NCBI GenBank assembly: GCA_032718865.1
Contig: JALUTQ010000038.1
Coordinates: forward strand, 1,116,001-1,180,000
Direction of reading: 5' to 3'
DNA from: Tilletia caries
Taxonomy: Eukaryota; Basidiomycota; Exobasidiomycetes; Tilletiales; Tilletiaceae
Length of the DNA: 64,000 nucleotides
Shown here: one piece after another, positions 42,396 to 53,272 of the stretch
How positions within the stretch are numbered: the stretch's first letter is position 1
Layout: the number at the start of each line of letters is the position of its first letter
The notes under the pieces: generated by a model
The model's database searches: none
Told to the model about the DNA's origin: nothing
The model's input: the letters and a program-made list of their open reading frames with translations, nothing else
Translations under genes and position numbers: made by a program

Positions 42396-43930
42396 GCTCA
42401 AAAGCGATCGCCGGCGGTGGGTGTGTCCTGTGAGATGCGCGCCCAGGCGGCTGTGAGGGCCGATACCACGGAGGACGTGGCAAAGGAGAGGACGTCAAGG
42501 ACGTCGCAGTGGCAGAAGTTTGGGGGAGTACCGGTTGTCCGAGCGTCCCGACCGGCAGTGACGCGCGCCGCGCGCGGTGTGGAGGGTGACGAGCCCGCGT
42601 TGCGCCAGAGAACGATCCTGGGGCGGAGGCTGGGAAGGTGTTGCCATGCGCCAACGATGCCATGGGGTAGAAGGGAAATGAGCGCGTAAACGCCCATGGC
42701 GCGTAGTAGAGGCAGGCACGCGATCCACACGCGGAGGGCCTCTGGGCACAGGCAAATGCCATGTGCGGGTGAGTCGGACGCGGAGGGGCATCTGGCGGAG
42801 CAGGTTTGGGCCGCAGGGGGTTTGGGTCGGTATGTCCAGAGGTTCCGACCTAGGACAAGAAGGCACGCCGACCGCATGTCGAGGAGGAGGGGGGAGGCTT
42901 CCAGCTCGGTCCACACCTGGAGCCAGAATTTGGTATCCGGGGATGCGAGGTTCTTGTAGAGTGAGCGAGCGCCGCACGGAGCGGGGGGTCGCAGAGACCA
43001 ATGGGCGGTCGGCGATCGTCAAAAGGTGCCATGGGAAGGCGGGATAGGCGGGGTTGCCGGTTGACAGCGAGGGGCACCCATGTTTCGGAGGGTGTGCGTG
43101 CGCGGAGGGTGTCGACGTGGAAGGGGCCTGGGAGGCGGTATGGAGAAGGGGTGCCCAGGCAGTGGGTGGCCAGCTTCGCAGAGTGGTGGGGTGCCAGGGT
43201 ATGCCACAGGGCGGGCCAATTGAGGGATGGAACTCCGCCCAAAGCGGGAGCAGCAGAGGAGCTGCGGCTGGCCGCGGTGGCCGATCGACTCGGTGGAAGA
43301 CCCAGAGCGGTCGGGACGGGGCCATCCGCGGTGATGGGGAGCTTCAGCCAGAGCATGTCCCCCATGGTGATCCACCGGGTCCGCAGGTACTTCGCTTGCC
43401 GCTGGTCGGTCAGGCCGAGGCGGGGGAAGAGCAGAAGCCATGGCAACGTGATCAGGGCCGGGGCGGGCAGGTCCTTCCAGTCCTGGGAGATGCCGAGGTT
43501 CACGCTGGCCAGAGCGTGGAGGAGGCGGCCGAACAGACCCTCGGCTCGCGCATCGGCGTGCTGGAGGGCCGTGAAAGCGGGGCTAGAGCGGGCGAGAAGG
43601 ATGGCGGGGGTCGCCGAGTATCGGTGTCGCAGTTCGGCGGTCAGGTTGAAGCGGAGCCAGGAGCCGATGGGTCCGGGGTCAGGGAGGTAGTTTCTGAGGA
43701 AGGAGATGCTGAGTGCAATGACCATGTGATCGGGGTGGAGGAGATTGAATCCACCGAGGGAGCGAGGGCGCGTGAGGTCGCCCTGGGAGATGCACTGCTT
43801 CGTGGGAGCGAACAGGTAGGGGTTCAGGCTCTCGAAGTAGAGGTCATTAGAGTTATGAGGCAGTCCGCCGAGAGAGATGGAGAGCCAGAGAACTGTTTGG
43901 ACTTCTGGACGCGGCCGAGGATACTTACTC
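42396..43930 (-). pseudogene. 5'-truncated, frame-broken LINE (non-LTR retrotransposon) C-terminal region
   Basis: Minus-strand reading from about 43930: SISLGGLPHNSNDLYFESLN, KQCISQGDLTRPRSLGGFNL and LLHPDHMVIALSISFLRNYL, the segment that follows RT in LINE ORF2 proteins; then a 290-codon open stretch to 42850. In another frame CSARCPSASDSPAHGICLCP followed by EALRVWIACLPLLRAMG resembles the Cys/His zinc-binding end (zf-RVT) of such proteins. The RT core is absent. The 41.66-42.4 kb stretch is probably its 3' tail and carries poly-G and poly-A tracts. At least two frame breaks. Confidence 0.6.
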
Positions 43931-44462
43931 CTATGGTAGGGAAGCAGAGTGCGCGGGTGCGGATGGCCGCAAGGCGTAAGACGAGTGCGAGAGCCCGTCT
44001 CCTTTTAAACTTTTTCGACCTGGGTCTGGAGGCTCGCTGTGCGCTTCCAGGGCCTGAGTCATAGTCTGGTCATGAGGAGCACACTTGTACCGCTGTACGT
44101 CTCCTGTCAGACTACTCAGGCTGCAGCCTGCAGGCAAGACACTGGAGTTCTCGACACCGTAAAGAAGTTCCAACAACAGGAGAGTGACTAATTACATTAT
44201 GTTGAAGGAGACTGACATTGATTATGACGAGAATGAGAAACGAGTGTGTAGATGATTGTTTAGACATCTTGGGCTTGGTTCATGAACGAGTCACTGCTAG
44301 AGTCACTCAAAGATCGGGTTTGAGTCACGTGGTAGTCCGCAGTGGGATTGAGTCAGAACTCAGAAAGTCAGAAGTACTACATGAATTCAGGAAGATTATG
44401 CCTTGCCGCGTTGCCATGAGAAAACGTTCGCGCTCCATGGATCCGGCGTCTGATTTCCACAG
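43931..44462. other. Intergenic between the LINE remnant and the transposon-like gene
   Basis: Short palindromic CAGCCTGCAGGC at about 44121. No gene; it contains the 3' UTR of the minus-strand gene ending at 44463. I looked for a terminal inverted repeat matching 50.7-51.0 kb and found none by eye. Confidence 0.4.
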
Positions 44463-47400
44463 TCACGACTCGTTGTCAAGATCCATTGGGTCCCCCTCAT
44501 CTTCATCACCCTCGTCCTCGTCGTCCTCATGGGAATCGCCAGATTCGTCCTCAGACTGCTCGCTAACTTCGCCCCGCTTTTGCTTCTTCTTTTTCGCCGC
44601 GTGTGCTTGCGTAGCCCGCCGCATTTCCTTCTCCATACCATTCACCACCTCACCGATGCTGTATGAACGGTGTTCGTGACCGGGAAATGATGCGGCAAAA
44701 GCGGGAGGTGTGTGACGCAGCAGGAAATGGTTGATGACATAGTGTTCCCTCCCGTTCCGCTTCGTCTTGTGGAGAACCGCGGGCGTGGTAATGTTCGTCT
44801 CTTGTCGTTCCTGCACCAGAATTCGACCTTGCGAGTCGATGGTGCATTTGTGCTCAATACAGTCGTGCTGTACGCTCACTTGGACGATGAGTTGCTGCGA
44901 AGTTAGGAAAGAACCACTTGAGATGAGCAAGCAGAATGGAAGCGGAATGGGGAGGAAGGTTGATATTCACAGATGCATCGATCACAGACTTCTTTCCTTT
45001 CCAGACCAGACGTCGCATTGTCCACGCTTTGCTCCAACCGATGTCCTCCATTATATCGACCTGCACAAATGCACGATCGGTTCCTCTCCAGATGGCTCTG
45101 ATCCGTGCGACTGAGACGTTGCGTTCGTCGTCCGCATTGTCGATGAGAACGAATGATGCGACGGCGCAACGATCTAGAGCGAGAGTACCAACGTCTTTGC
45201 ACTGATGGAGTTCTGCAGCAATGAGATCATCCGCCAATATCGATGCTTGCTCTTGCATCTCTACATCCGCGAAGATGCGCTGCGATGGGGTGTTGCGCTT
45301 GAGCGATACCTGTCCTGTAAAAATTGCGAGCCAGAAAGATTATAAGCCAGGTGCAAAGAACATGACCACTCTGCCTCTACTAACCGGCCTTGAAGGTCTG
45401 CTTCACCTGCTGGAGTGACCACTTTTGCATCACCATCATATTCTTCTTATCCTTCACAAAATACAGTACGCGGTCTGAAGCTTGCCGCATCCTGCCGTCC
45501 ACGATCCAGTAGCCGCCATTCAAGATGTATCGTACCAGCTCTTGATCGAGCAGACGAGTAAGTATGTCCTTTGAAGGAGACTGACGATTCGAATTGACGG
45601 ATGCATTGCGTATCGGAGTGTTGAAGGCCTCGAATCGTTCTGTATTGAAAAGGTGGGCAGGTCCGAAGGATTTGATACTCTCCACCGCATGGACAAGGAT
45701 GTGGAACTTAGGACGAGCAGTCAGTGAAAGAGGCTGAATCTGTGAGAAGGATGAGAAGAGGTTGAGTAGAGCTGCCTCAAGCTCTTCCTGCAGACAGCAG
45801 TGTCAGCATCTTTCGTATATCAGCTCCCAAGATCCTGTCAAGAGATGAGGGGATGTTATTCACCATTTGTGCCTCAAAGCTTGCTCGGGAGAACGTCGGA
45901 GGGGTCACAGCCTTGGCGAACCTTCCCACGGCCACCCAGGCCTGCTGTAATGCCGGAGTGGCCTCTTTTTGGTGCACCAAAGGACCAAGTGCAGAGAGCA
46001 TGAGTTGCGCAAGCAACTTGTATTCTTTTCCATTGACTTGAGTATGATCGAGCAGGTATTTTGCTGAAACGATGGCGCCGCAGTCGAGACCATCGGTGTC
46101 GAGGGCCTCAAGGTACGTGCGTAGGATGTCCTTGTCGATCAGTATAGCGGTGGCACACGCAAGGTATTTCACTGGGCCCAGCCACAGGGTGTGGAGAATT
46201 TCTACTGGGGATTGCTTATGAACATCGAAAACATAAAGGTCTATCACAAAGAGTATCAGTGGTCAGAGCATGACGATAGATGAAGAGTTGGCATCTACTT
46301 GATGCATCAGGTCACCTCCAGCACTCACCACCGAGAGACAATAGCGGATTGAACCACACATCCGCGCAAAGGCTCTCCGACTCTTCGTTGACCGTATGGT
46401 CGATGAGAGCCTTGTTCATCTTTTGGCTCGGTGTGCGTGGATGGGCGGGCACCTTGCGTTGGAGAACTTTGCGCAGCTCAAACAATATGTCCGTGATCTC
46501 CTCGACAATCTCGTCTTTCGCTCCTGAGGTCCGTTGCTCCTCAAAGTATGATGTCGCCTTGCCTTGAATGGCAATGGCTCTCTGCGTGCTCAATGAATTG
46601 ATTGTTTGTGCGGACGTACGAGGTTGTCCTGCCTATAGCGTGAGAAAGAGGGTATGTTGCTTCGTCAGCTTCTTATCTATGATGGGGGTTAAGAACTCTC
46701 TGCAGAATAGTGCCTACCTTGACCAGAGCTGCCAATCCTCTCGTCTCTCTCCTCTCCTTCTTTGTTCCACCGTATAGACAGATGCGGCAAGGTAACGTGT
46801 TGTTCCCCGTGCCGATGTGAGAGCAGAGAACGGAAGCCATCACATTGTCGGCCAGAACAAGGTATAGGAACGGCCGGACGCGAACCTCGGTCTTGTGCAG
46901 GACGTCCCACACCTTGATCGGCTGCAAGAACGTTGACCTGGAAGTTGGGATATAAGCGGGTCAGATGAGACTCGAGAATCGACGAGCAGAGGCTGCACTA
47001 ACCTAAGCTGTCGCACGAATTCGCAGACGAGATCGAGAGGAGAAGCTGTGGTTGTGACGGCGAAGAGGTGGAGGTTACCCTCCTCTGCCAACACCGAGGG
47101 CGAGAGGGCGCCGTTCTGGAACGTCAATTGGTAATGCAGATTCCATTTCTTGCTGCGAGCTCCTGAAAGGTCGTCGCACTGCATAATGATCGGCACCAAG
47201 AACAAAAGTACCTCGTTGTCGCGCAGTGGATGCATGGAAAAGTTGCCGGGGGCGTGTCTGTGGACTGAGCTTGCTTTAAAACTGATCAGCTTTCGTTCAT
47301 CCACATGGCCTTCTCGATCAACAGCAAAGCCTTCTTCGTACGCAATCCCATCCTCCTTCTCTACCCAGCACTTCACCCTGACCCGTGATCCGTCCTGCAG

Positions 47401-48114
47401 CTCGTACGTTTCGTCGGTGAAGAGAACGGAGCCGTTTGGCCCAGGGAGGCAGGGACCAGCAAGGTCAACAGGAAGCTCGTGAAAGAAATGGGCGTCTTGT
47501 ATGCTAGCGATCGTGCTTGTTCGTCTTGGAATCAGTTGCATGCTCTCGCGGAGAGCCGGGTTTGCGAAGTCCTGTAAGGAAGGAGAAAGGTGCGTTAGAC
47601 TATCAATCATGAGTCACAACTCATCCGACGTTCCTGACTGATATGCGGTATACCCACTCTGGCGATCGCTGCCGCCAACGAGGAACTGTAAAACACGTTG
47701 CCAGAACCTTTCTCAACCTCCTTGAGAGGCGGCGCACCCAGTGTCGAACGAATGCCGTGTCGGCATCGGTCCAAACCTTTTTGTGAAGGGATGTCGTGTC
47801 CACCCGAAGAGCGGGCGAAGGAGAGGAGCATTTGTTGTACAGGTACGGAGAGCAGATGGCGGGGATTCTGACAGATGAGCAAAGAAAACATCTCCTGAAA
47901 GAGGCAAGTTCGGGTTCTCTATGAGCTGAGACCCCTGAGCTTTTTCAAGCTGCCCACAAACACTCACTGCTCTGTTCTGAAAGGGATACCAGTCTTCATG
48001 AGCTTTTGACGCCAGATTGTCCACTGTGAGTTCAGACATGAGCTGAAGGATGAGCCTATCGTCTCCGTCCTGACTACCCTCTTCGTCCGACAGTGCATCA
48101 TGTGCCGTCCACAT
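44463..48114 (-). CDS. Transposon-like protein of an uncharacterised basidiomycete multigene family, 9 exons, 1010 aa
   Basis: Exons 48114-47968, 47894-47658, 47571-47003, 46937-46718, 46632-46329, 46240-45864, 45787-45385, 45314-44971 and 44894-44463 keep phase (3033 nt). Recognisable pieces: LIRLVVRG-type upstream ORF (separate entry), EKGSGNVFYSSSL, DFANPALRESMQLIP, NTLPCRICLYGG with a Cys pair, SPVEILHTLWLGPVKYLACA, FHILVHAVESIKSFGPAHLF, ERFEAFNTPIRNASVNSNRQ, and a Lys-rich/acidic tail. From memory, similar PVE-LHT-LLG-VKY and ESFNA-R-HSN proteins are abundant in Agaricomycetes and rusts and are thought to derive from transposons; the exact class is unsettled. No single DDE triad identified. 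All introns look functional. Confidence 0.7.
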
Positions 48115-48131
48115 CGTGGGTCTTGTCCGAT

Positions 48132-48615
48132 TCAGCCTAGCAAGCGGTCGCGTGGAGCAGCAGAAAGCACGGGAACAACCGGGGCGCGGTTCGTTGTGAC
48201 GTCGAACAGCCCGTCGTCACCGGCATCAAGGCCGATCGTGAGGACGCCATGATTGGCGAAGGCCGAGCCGCCGCAACTGCCCTGCGTGCCTGCTTCGGGA
48301 CGGGGCTGCGGCTGCGGACGAAGCAGTGGCTGGAGGGGAACTCGGTGCGTACGAAGCGCGCGCTCGTGTGCCGCTGTCTGACGATGCTGATGAATCTTTG
48401 CTAACTTCATGGGACGACCCGCAAGCTCAAAGCAGACGCGACATTCGGCAAGGCGCTCACTGCCTCTGACGACAAGGCGGAAATCTGAGGGAGAAATGAA
48501 GCAATTCAGTCGCGGAGCGCAGAGGTACCGTGAGGTGTGTCCTCTCACCATCACCCAGGAGCAACGCCTCGCCAATCTCGTCCAGTCCGGTACGGCGTCC
48601 TCCTCGACCCGACAT
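48132..48615 (-). CDS. Zinc-finger ORF, probable N-terminal part of the transposon-like gene
   Basis: ATG at 48615, exon to 48549, intron with GTGAGAGG donor and CTCAG acceptor, second exon from 48484: VRGSERLAECRVCFELAG, then KIHQHRQTAAHERALRTH, a C-x2-C...H-x5-H zinc-finger pattern of the type found at the N-terminus of transposase families. A Gln/Pro-rich linker follows and the frame stops at 48132, 18 bp before the ATG of the next ORF on the same strand. The frame differs by one base from that ORF; no in-phase intron found, so there is either an unrecognised intron, a frameshift, or two separate proteins. Confidence 0.55.
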
Positions 48616-49036
48616 GTTTGATGTCTTGATGAACTGGTGTTGAGGTGGGGGTGATCTGTCATTTGACGCGCTGCTGTGTGCGGAGCAGAAGAGTCAACGA
48701 GTCAAGACGCGTCGCGTGGTCCGAACGCAACCTTTGCTGCAACCTCCACCATCATCATGACTGAAAGTCTGAAACTGACACTGACAACTGACACTGACTC
48801 ACTCCCCATGCGGCCATAGGGGCATTTCCTTACCCTCGTACCTCGCTGATTGCCTCCTCTGCAGAATGCATCAGCTTGGTGCTTCGTGTCGTCCTCGAAG
48901 TCTTGCTCCGTCCTTCTCTTTCTAACCCTCCTTGTCTTTCCACCTGGCACCTGGCTCCTTGCTTTTGACTGACAAAGTAACAGCTGCTCCTGTTCTTCTT
49001 CTCCTCTCTCAAGTCCTGACTCCAGCCGCCAGCGCC
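48616..49036. promoter_or_regulatory. Divergent promoter region between the transposon-like gene and its neighbour
   Basis: About 420 bp with a run of TGACACTGACAACTGACAC words (48770-48800). It should hold both promoters (inference). No TATA box recognised. Confidence 0.4.
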
Positions 49037-50678
49037 ATGCCCGCTTCCAAGAGCCAGCGCAAAGCGAGAGGTCCGTCTTCTGAAGGCGAAGCAGCGCCGA
49101 ACGAGAACGAGGAGATCGGCACTGGCCTCGGTGCCCAAAGCTCCGTTCGCAGCGGCTCTCGTCGCAGTGGGACCGAGGCGTTTGGTCCAGGAGCTTCCGA
49201 CGACGAGGACGCGAACGTGTGCTCGGCCAAAGTCCTCAAGTTTGCCAAGAAGATCAAGCTTTCGAACAGGGCCACCAGCATCCTCGGTGAGCTGAACGAA
49301 GCTTATACCGATAATGCCAACATCGATGTGAGTGATTTCCCTTCAGTGCCTAGCCTTGTCATGGTTCTCATTCATCTTTTCCTCCATACACTGAGCAGTT
49401 GGAGGTCGCAGACGATGACTTCCACTACGATGCACCCGACCACTACATCATGGAACAGGGCATCCAGTTGTCTATGTGGGATATGTTACGCTCGAGACTT
49501 CATCAAGACTCCACAGCCCCGTCCACGCAGGTACAGCAGGTACAGCAACCCACCACTCCAAAAATTGATCCAAACAAGCTGACAATGGAGGGAAAGGCAA
49601 GTAGTGATGCATGTCACATGTGTGACGTGGACGACTCTTTGGAGTTTTGGACTTTACAGCCTGGTAACTGATTTCAAGTCCTTGCATCATTAAACAGAGG
49701 AACATTCGGGCCATGGTACGCCGAGTCTTCCTCAATCCGCGCAACCCGGCGTTGGGACCTGGAGAAAAAGTGCTCTTGCAAGTCATACTGGTTAGTACCT
49801 GTGATGAATTATGATTCTCGCTGCTGTGGCCTGTGGTTGATCACATTCCACATGACGTCCCACATCAGCGCCGCCTGAGAAAGGATGTCAACCTTCTCGG
49901 CGCCCACGGCACGCATCAGCTCCGAAATACCAACACCGCAACGCGCAGCGTCATACTAGGCGCTATCAAGAGTGATAGTACACGCATGCGGAGCGACGTA
50001 AAGAAGTTGGTGAGTATATTCGCCGCTGTGTTGTGAACCATGGCTCAACGTCTTCAGACGTTCAGAGTCGTGATACACTCGTTGACAATAATCGATCCTT
50101 CCTTATGTTCTTCAGATCCGAATTTCAATGATAGATGATGAGGACAGCTCTCCACAGACGTTGCGGGAGCTTGGCGAGCTAGTTGCCGCCAAGGGAGGGG
50201 TGTGCTGCTCGTACGATGTGCTTTGTCGCCTTGCATGGGTTGTGAGTATTGTGTATTTGTCACTGGATCATGAAAGCAAAGCATTGATACAAGACGAACT
50301 CTGACTCTTGTGTGTTATTATTCCAGCGCAAGATGTGCACGGTGGAGGGTGGGGTCAGCATCGCCTCTCACAGCTTCTGGCAGGACATACAAATGGAGCT
50401 GGATGAAATAATAAAGCTAACAGAGGTCCAATCCCGCAAGTGAGTAGACATGATCCTACGGCCTACGCTTGATATACTACTACCACGTTTTCTGAACATC
50501 GCATTCATCACTCAGGACGTTTGAAAAGGCTTTGAATTGGGACCTCGCCAAGTTTGGGAAGTGCGGGACCCTGGTGAACGAGCCGGCCCCTTTCGCGGAG
50601 AGCGAGCTCAAGGACGACTTTGAGCACGCCGACGAGGAGCAGGTGGACGAGGACGAGGCGCGCGAGGAACCGGCCTGA
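49037..50678 (+). CDS. Hypothetical protein divergent from the transposon-like gene, 7 exons, 374 aa
   Basis: Exons 49037-49327, 49399-49596, 49698-49790, 49869-50009, 50116-50241, 50327-50439 and 50516-50678 keep phase (1125 nt). The second intron uses a GC donor (AAG/GCAAGT) and AG acceptor. Content: Ser/Glu-rich N-terminus; KVLKFAKKIKLSNRATSILG; LEVADDDFHYDAPDHYIMEQ; a basic helical middle (RAMVRRVFLNPRNPALGPGE; LRKDVNLLGAHGTHQLRNTN); ELGELVAAKGGVCCSYDVLC; acidic C-terminus. No family recognised. Mostly alpha-helical and probably nuclear or nucleic-acid-associated by composition (inference). Confidence 0.65.
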
Positions 50679-50689
50679 CTTTGAGAGAT

Positions 50690-50870
50690 GCAACACTGTA
50701 TGGGAATAGTTGGAATGCATAAGCAGGGAATGAGCAGTGGGTGCGATACCACCATAGTCCCCTTGCACTGTCTGTAAATAGTGGAGATGCATAAGCAGGG
50801 AATGAACATTCGGTATGATACCGGAATACTCCCGTGGTATTGCCCTCGAATCGTCCCAAGAATCATTCAA
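50690..50870 (+). repeat. Two-copy degenerate direct repeat around GATGCATAAGCAGGGAATGA
   Basis: The core word GCATAAGCAGGGAATGA occurs at about 50717 and 50788, with related flanks (GCGATACCACCATAGTCCC / GTATGATACCGGAATACTCC). It lies in the 3' UTR region of the preceding gene. Confidence 0.6.
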
Positions 50871-51212
50871 GAATGCTACCGCTTTGAAGTGCTAGATGCT
50901 ACCAGGTTCATCCCGCTTTAGTCTGTCCAGAACAATACCTGTACAATACACGAGTTTGACACTGGTATCATCCCGCCAGGTTGGCCATGTACGCACCTAG
51001 CTTTCCTGTCCGTCCGTTCAGACTTTCAGAGCATCCAGAATCCGACCCCCTCTTCCCCGGCTCGGCGTTTTCCTTGCACTTCATCTCCACGCTTACCTCG
51101 CACTCGCTCGTTCGGATTTCCCCGTCTGTTTTGCTTTCCCCTCCCTTCCTCCGCCGATCCATGTAAATACACAATCAGCTTCGCCGCTTTATAACGTTTC
51201 AATGCAGCAAAT
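50871..51212. other. Intergenic, no gene seen
   Basis: Pyrimidine-rich stretches and short ORFs only. Confidence 0.4.
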
Positions 51213-51502
51213 TCATTCTTTTCACTGCGGTCTGCGCCCTTATTTATTCACATGCAATTAAATCCCCCCCTCTCTCTCTCATCGAGGCTCGAGCTCAAGC
51301 TAAAAATAATGTTCGTGACTTTTCCTGAACCCCCCCCCCCCCCCCTTTAAAATTAATTTTCTCTCCGACCTCAGCGCGCTTTATCGCACACGTAACACGT
51401 TTGCAACAGAAGCACAGAAATAGGAAATCTTTTCGAAAATATAAAAGTACAAGTGATCATAGTATGCCTCCGGCCGCTCCGCGCTTCGTATCTATCTCGC
51501 AT
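51213..51502 (+). repeat. Direct repeat copy 1 (290 bp)
   Basis: About 90-95 per cent identical to 52843-53133. It holds a poly-C run and covers the last codons and 3' flank of the minus-strand gene at 51371-52097. Confidence 0.85.
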
Positions 51503-52097
51503 GGGGCCTCCGCACAGCGCAAGCAGAGCCTCGACGGGCTGCTTGGTCTCGTCTGTGAAGGGGAACTGTGCGAGGCCCTGGCGGACGCTGCTGGGATCCG
51601 GGCCGGTCTCTCCCGGAGTGAGTGACTTGGCGATGCGGCGCCTTTCTTCCTTCTTGGCGGAGGCCACACCGCGCGGGGACTTGCGCGCATCCATTGCCGT
51701 GTTGGGTTTGTTCCTGTCGTCGGCCGAGGCGGCGGCCTCCGCGCGCGCGAGGAGAGTGAGCATGAGCTCCCTGAATCCTGATCATGAGAGGAAAAATAAT
51801 AGGTCAGATTAGAGTGTTGGGGCCTGTGTAGCAGAGAACTCACCTTGTCACCGGATTGTTCAAGAGCCTGATAGGTTCCGTGGTCCTCTTCCACTCGACC
51901 TCGCAGACGGGCTCGTGGTCGTTGCCGCCATGCCGGGCACGCCGGGGCCTGCGCGAGTGGGCCATGAGGAAGCTGCGCTGCTTGTCGCGCCCAATCGGCG
52001 TCGGTTGCTCGTGAGCCGCCGGACGGACGCTGGATTCACTGCGGGCAGTGCGGGTGCGAGTGGCTGGCATCATAGTAAGGGCGGGTGATGGACGCAT
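51371..52097 (-). CDS. Hypothetical basic protein, 2 exons, 217 aa
   Basis: ATG at 52097; exon 1 to 51844 (MRPSPALTMMPATRTRTARS; RRPRRARHGGNDHEPVCEVE), intron with AAG/GTGAGT donor and ATTCAG acceptor, exon 2 from 51770 (RELMLTLLARAEAAASADDR; QFPFTDETKQPVEALLALCG) to a stop at 51371. Unknown function, Arg/Ala-rich. Its last 45 or so codons lie in a duplicated segment. A stretch TTTAAATA at about 52141 may act as a TATA box. Confidence 0.45.
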
Positions 52098-52842
52098 GAT
52101 GGTGAGGAAGGGATTGGGAATAACTGAGATTCCTTCACTGTTTAAATACGTGCCAGATGCATTCGCCACAGGGATCGGCGATTGGTTCTCTCTTTCCGGA
52201 TCCGTCGCCGAGCCCATCCACAATACACATAGCCGAAGCCCGAAGTGGGGATCAAGGCCACATCAAACACACCCTCTTCATACCCTCCTCTGCCTCCCAC
52301 GCAGAATAGAGCACGCACGGTCTTGTCGCTCCCGGTCTCGACTCTTGACCACCTCCAGCGCGCGAGATCACGGTCCCTCGTGTCTATCTGACCGTCGTCT
52401 GTGATAAAGGGGAAGCATGTAAAGTACCGCGGCGCGCTCATGTGGCAGTTGGCACGCAACGAGGTGCAGGGCGTGTGCGCGTGTGGCCTTAGCCGGAAGT
52501 GGGCATTTCCGGGGCCAAAAACGGGTCAAAAACTGCCAAAATCGCTCAGCCTCGGCGGGTGCTCCGCTCACTAACTTTAAATGCCGTCTATCTAACCATG
52601 CTGTCACAAAGCCTTTTTGAGTCTGGCAGTGGTCCGCCACAAGTGGTGTCTGTTATCTGTATCAGTAGCATTTCAACGGCGTCTCATTTCTACTGAGGAG
52701 GAAAGCTTCAGTTGTTTACATGTATCATGTATGTAACATGTAAATTGAAGTTTGAAGTGACACTCCATGTGGAATTCATGTTGGTGACTAGCATATGGAC
52801 AAGTCTGGGGAACACTCTGGCTCAAAAGCCAGGCCGGTGGGA
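52098..52842. other. Intergenic, no gene seen
   Basis: Short ORFs on both strands in GC-rich DNA up to about 52600, then AT-rich DNA with repeated ACATGTATCATGTATG words near 52715-52740. Confidence 0.35.
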
Positions 52843-53133
52843 TCATTCTTTTCACTGCGGTCTGCGCCCTTATTTATTCACATGCAATGAAATCCCCCCC
52901 TCTCTCTCTCTCATCGAGGCTCGAGCTCAAGCTAAAAAATAATGTTCGTGACTTTTCCTGAACCCCCCCCCCCCCCTTTAAAATTAATTTTCTCTCCGAC
53001 CTCATCGCGCTTTATCGCACACGTTTGCAGCAGAAGTACAGAAGTAGCCAATAGGAAATCTTTTCGAAAACAAAAAAATGCAAGTGATCATTGTATGCCT
53101 CCGGCCGCTCCGCGTTTCGTATCCATCTCACAT
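52843..53133 (+). repeat. Direct repeat copy 2 (291 bp)
   Basis: Duplicate of 51213-51502, including the 3' coding end of the neighbouring hypothetical gene. Edges have no TG/CA ends, so not LTRs. Confidence 0.85.
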
Positions 53134-53272
53134 TAACAGACCGATGTGCAAAGGGCATAAGGTTTATTGCATAGGGATTAGGGGCTGAAACATGTGTGCA
53201 TGGGTATGGGTGAGTCGTGAGGAGGTTCGAACAGTGTTAGGGCAGGGGCATGTCAGGAGAGGGAAAGAAGAA

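Noticed and set aside
42199..44064. 336-codon plus-strand ORF (43054-44064)
   Set aside because: Gly/Arg/Glu-rich antisense of the LINE frame, where family motifs lie on the minus strand.
44060..51000. Terminal inverted repeats enclosing the divergent transposon-like pair
   Set aside because: No matching ends found by eye in 44.06-44.46 versus 50.68-51.2 kb.
51213..53133. Direct repeats as LTRs of a 1.9-kb element
   Set aside because: No TG...CA ends, no PBS or purine tract, no target duplication.
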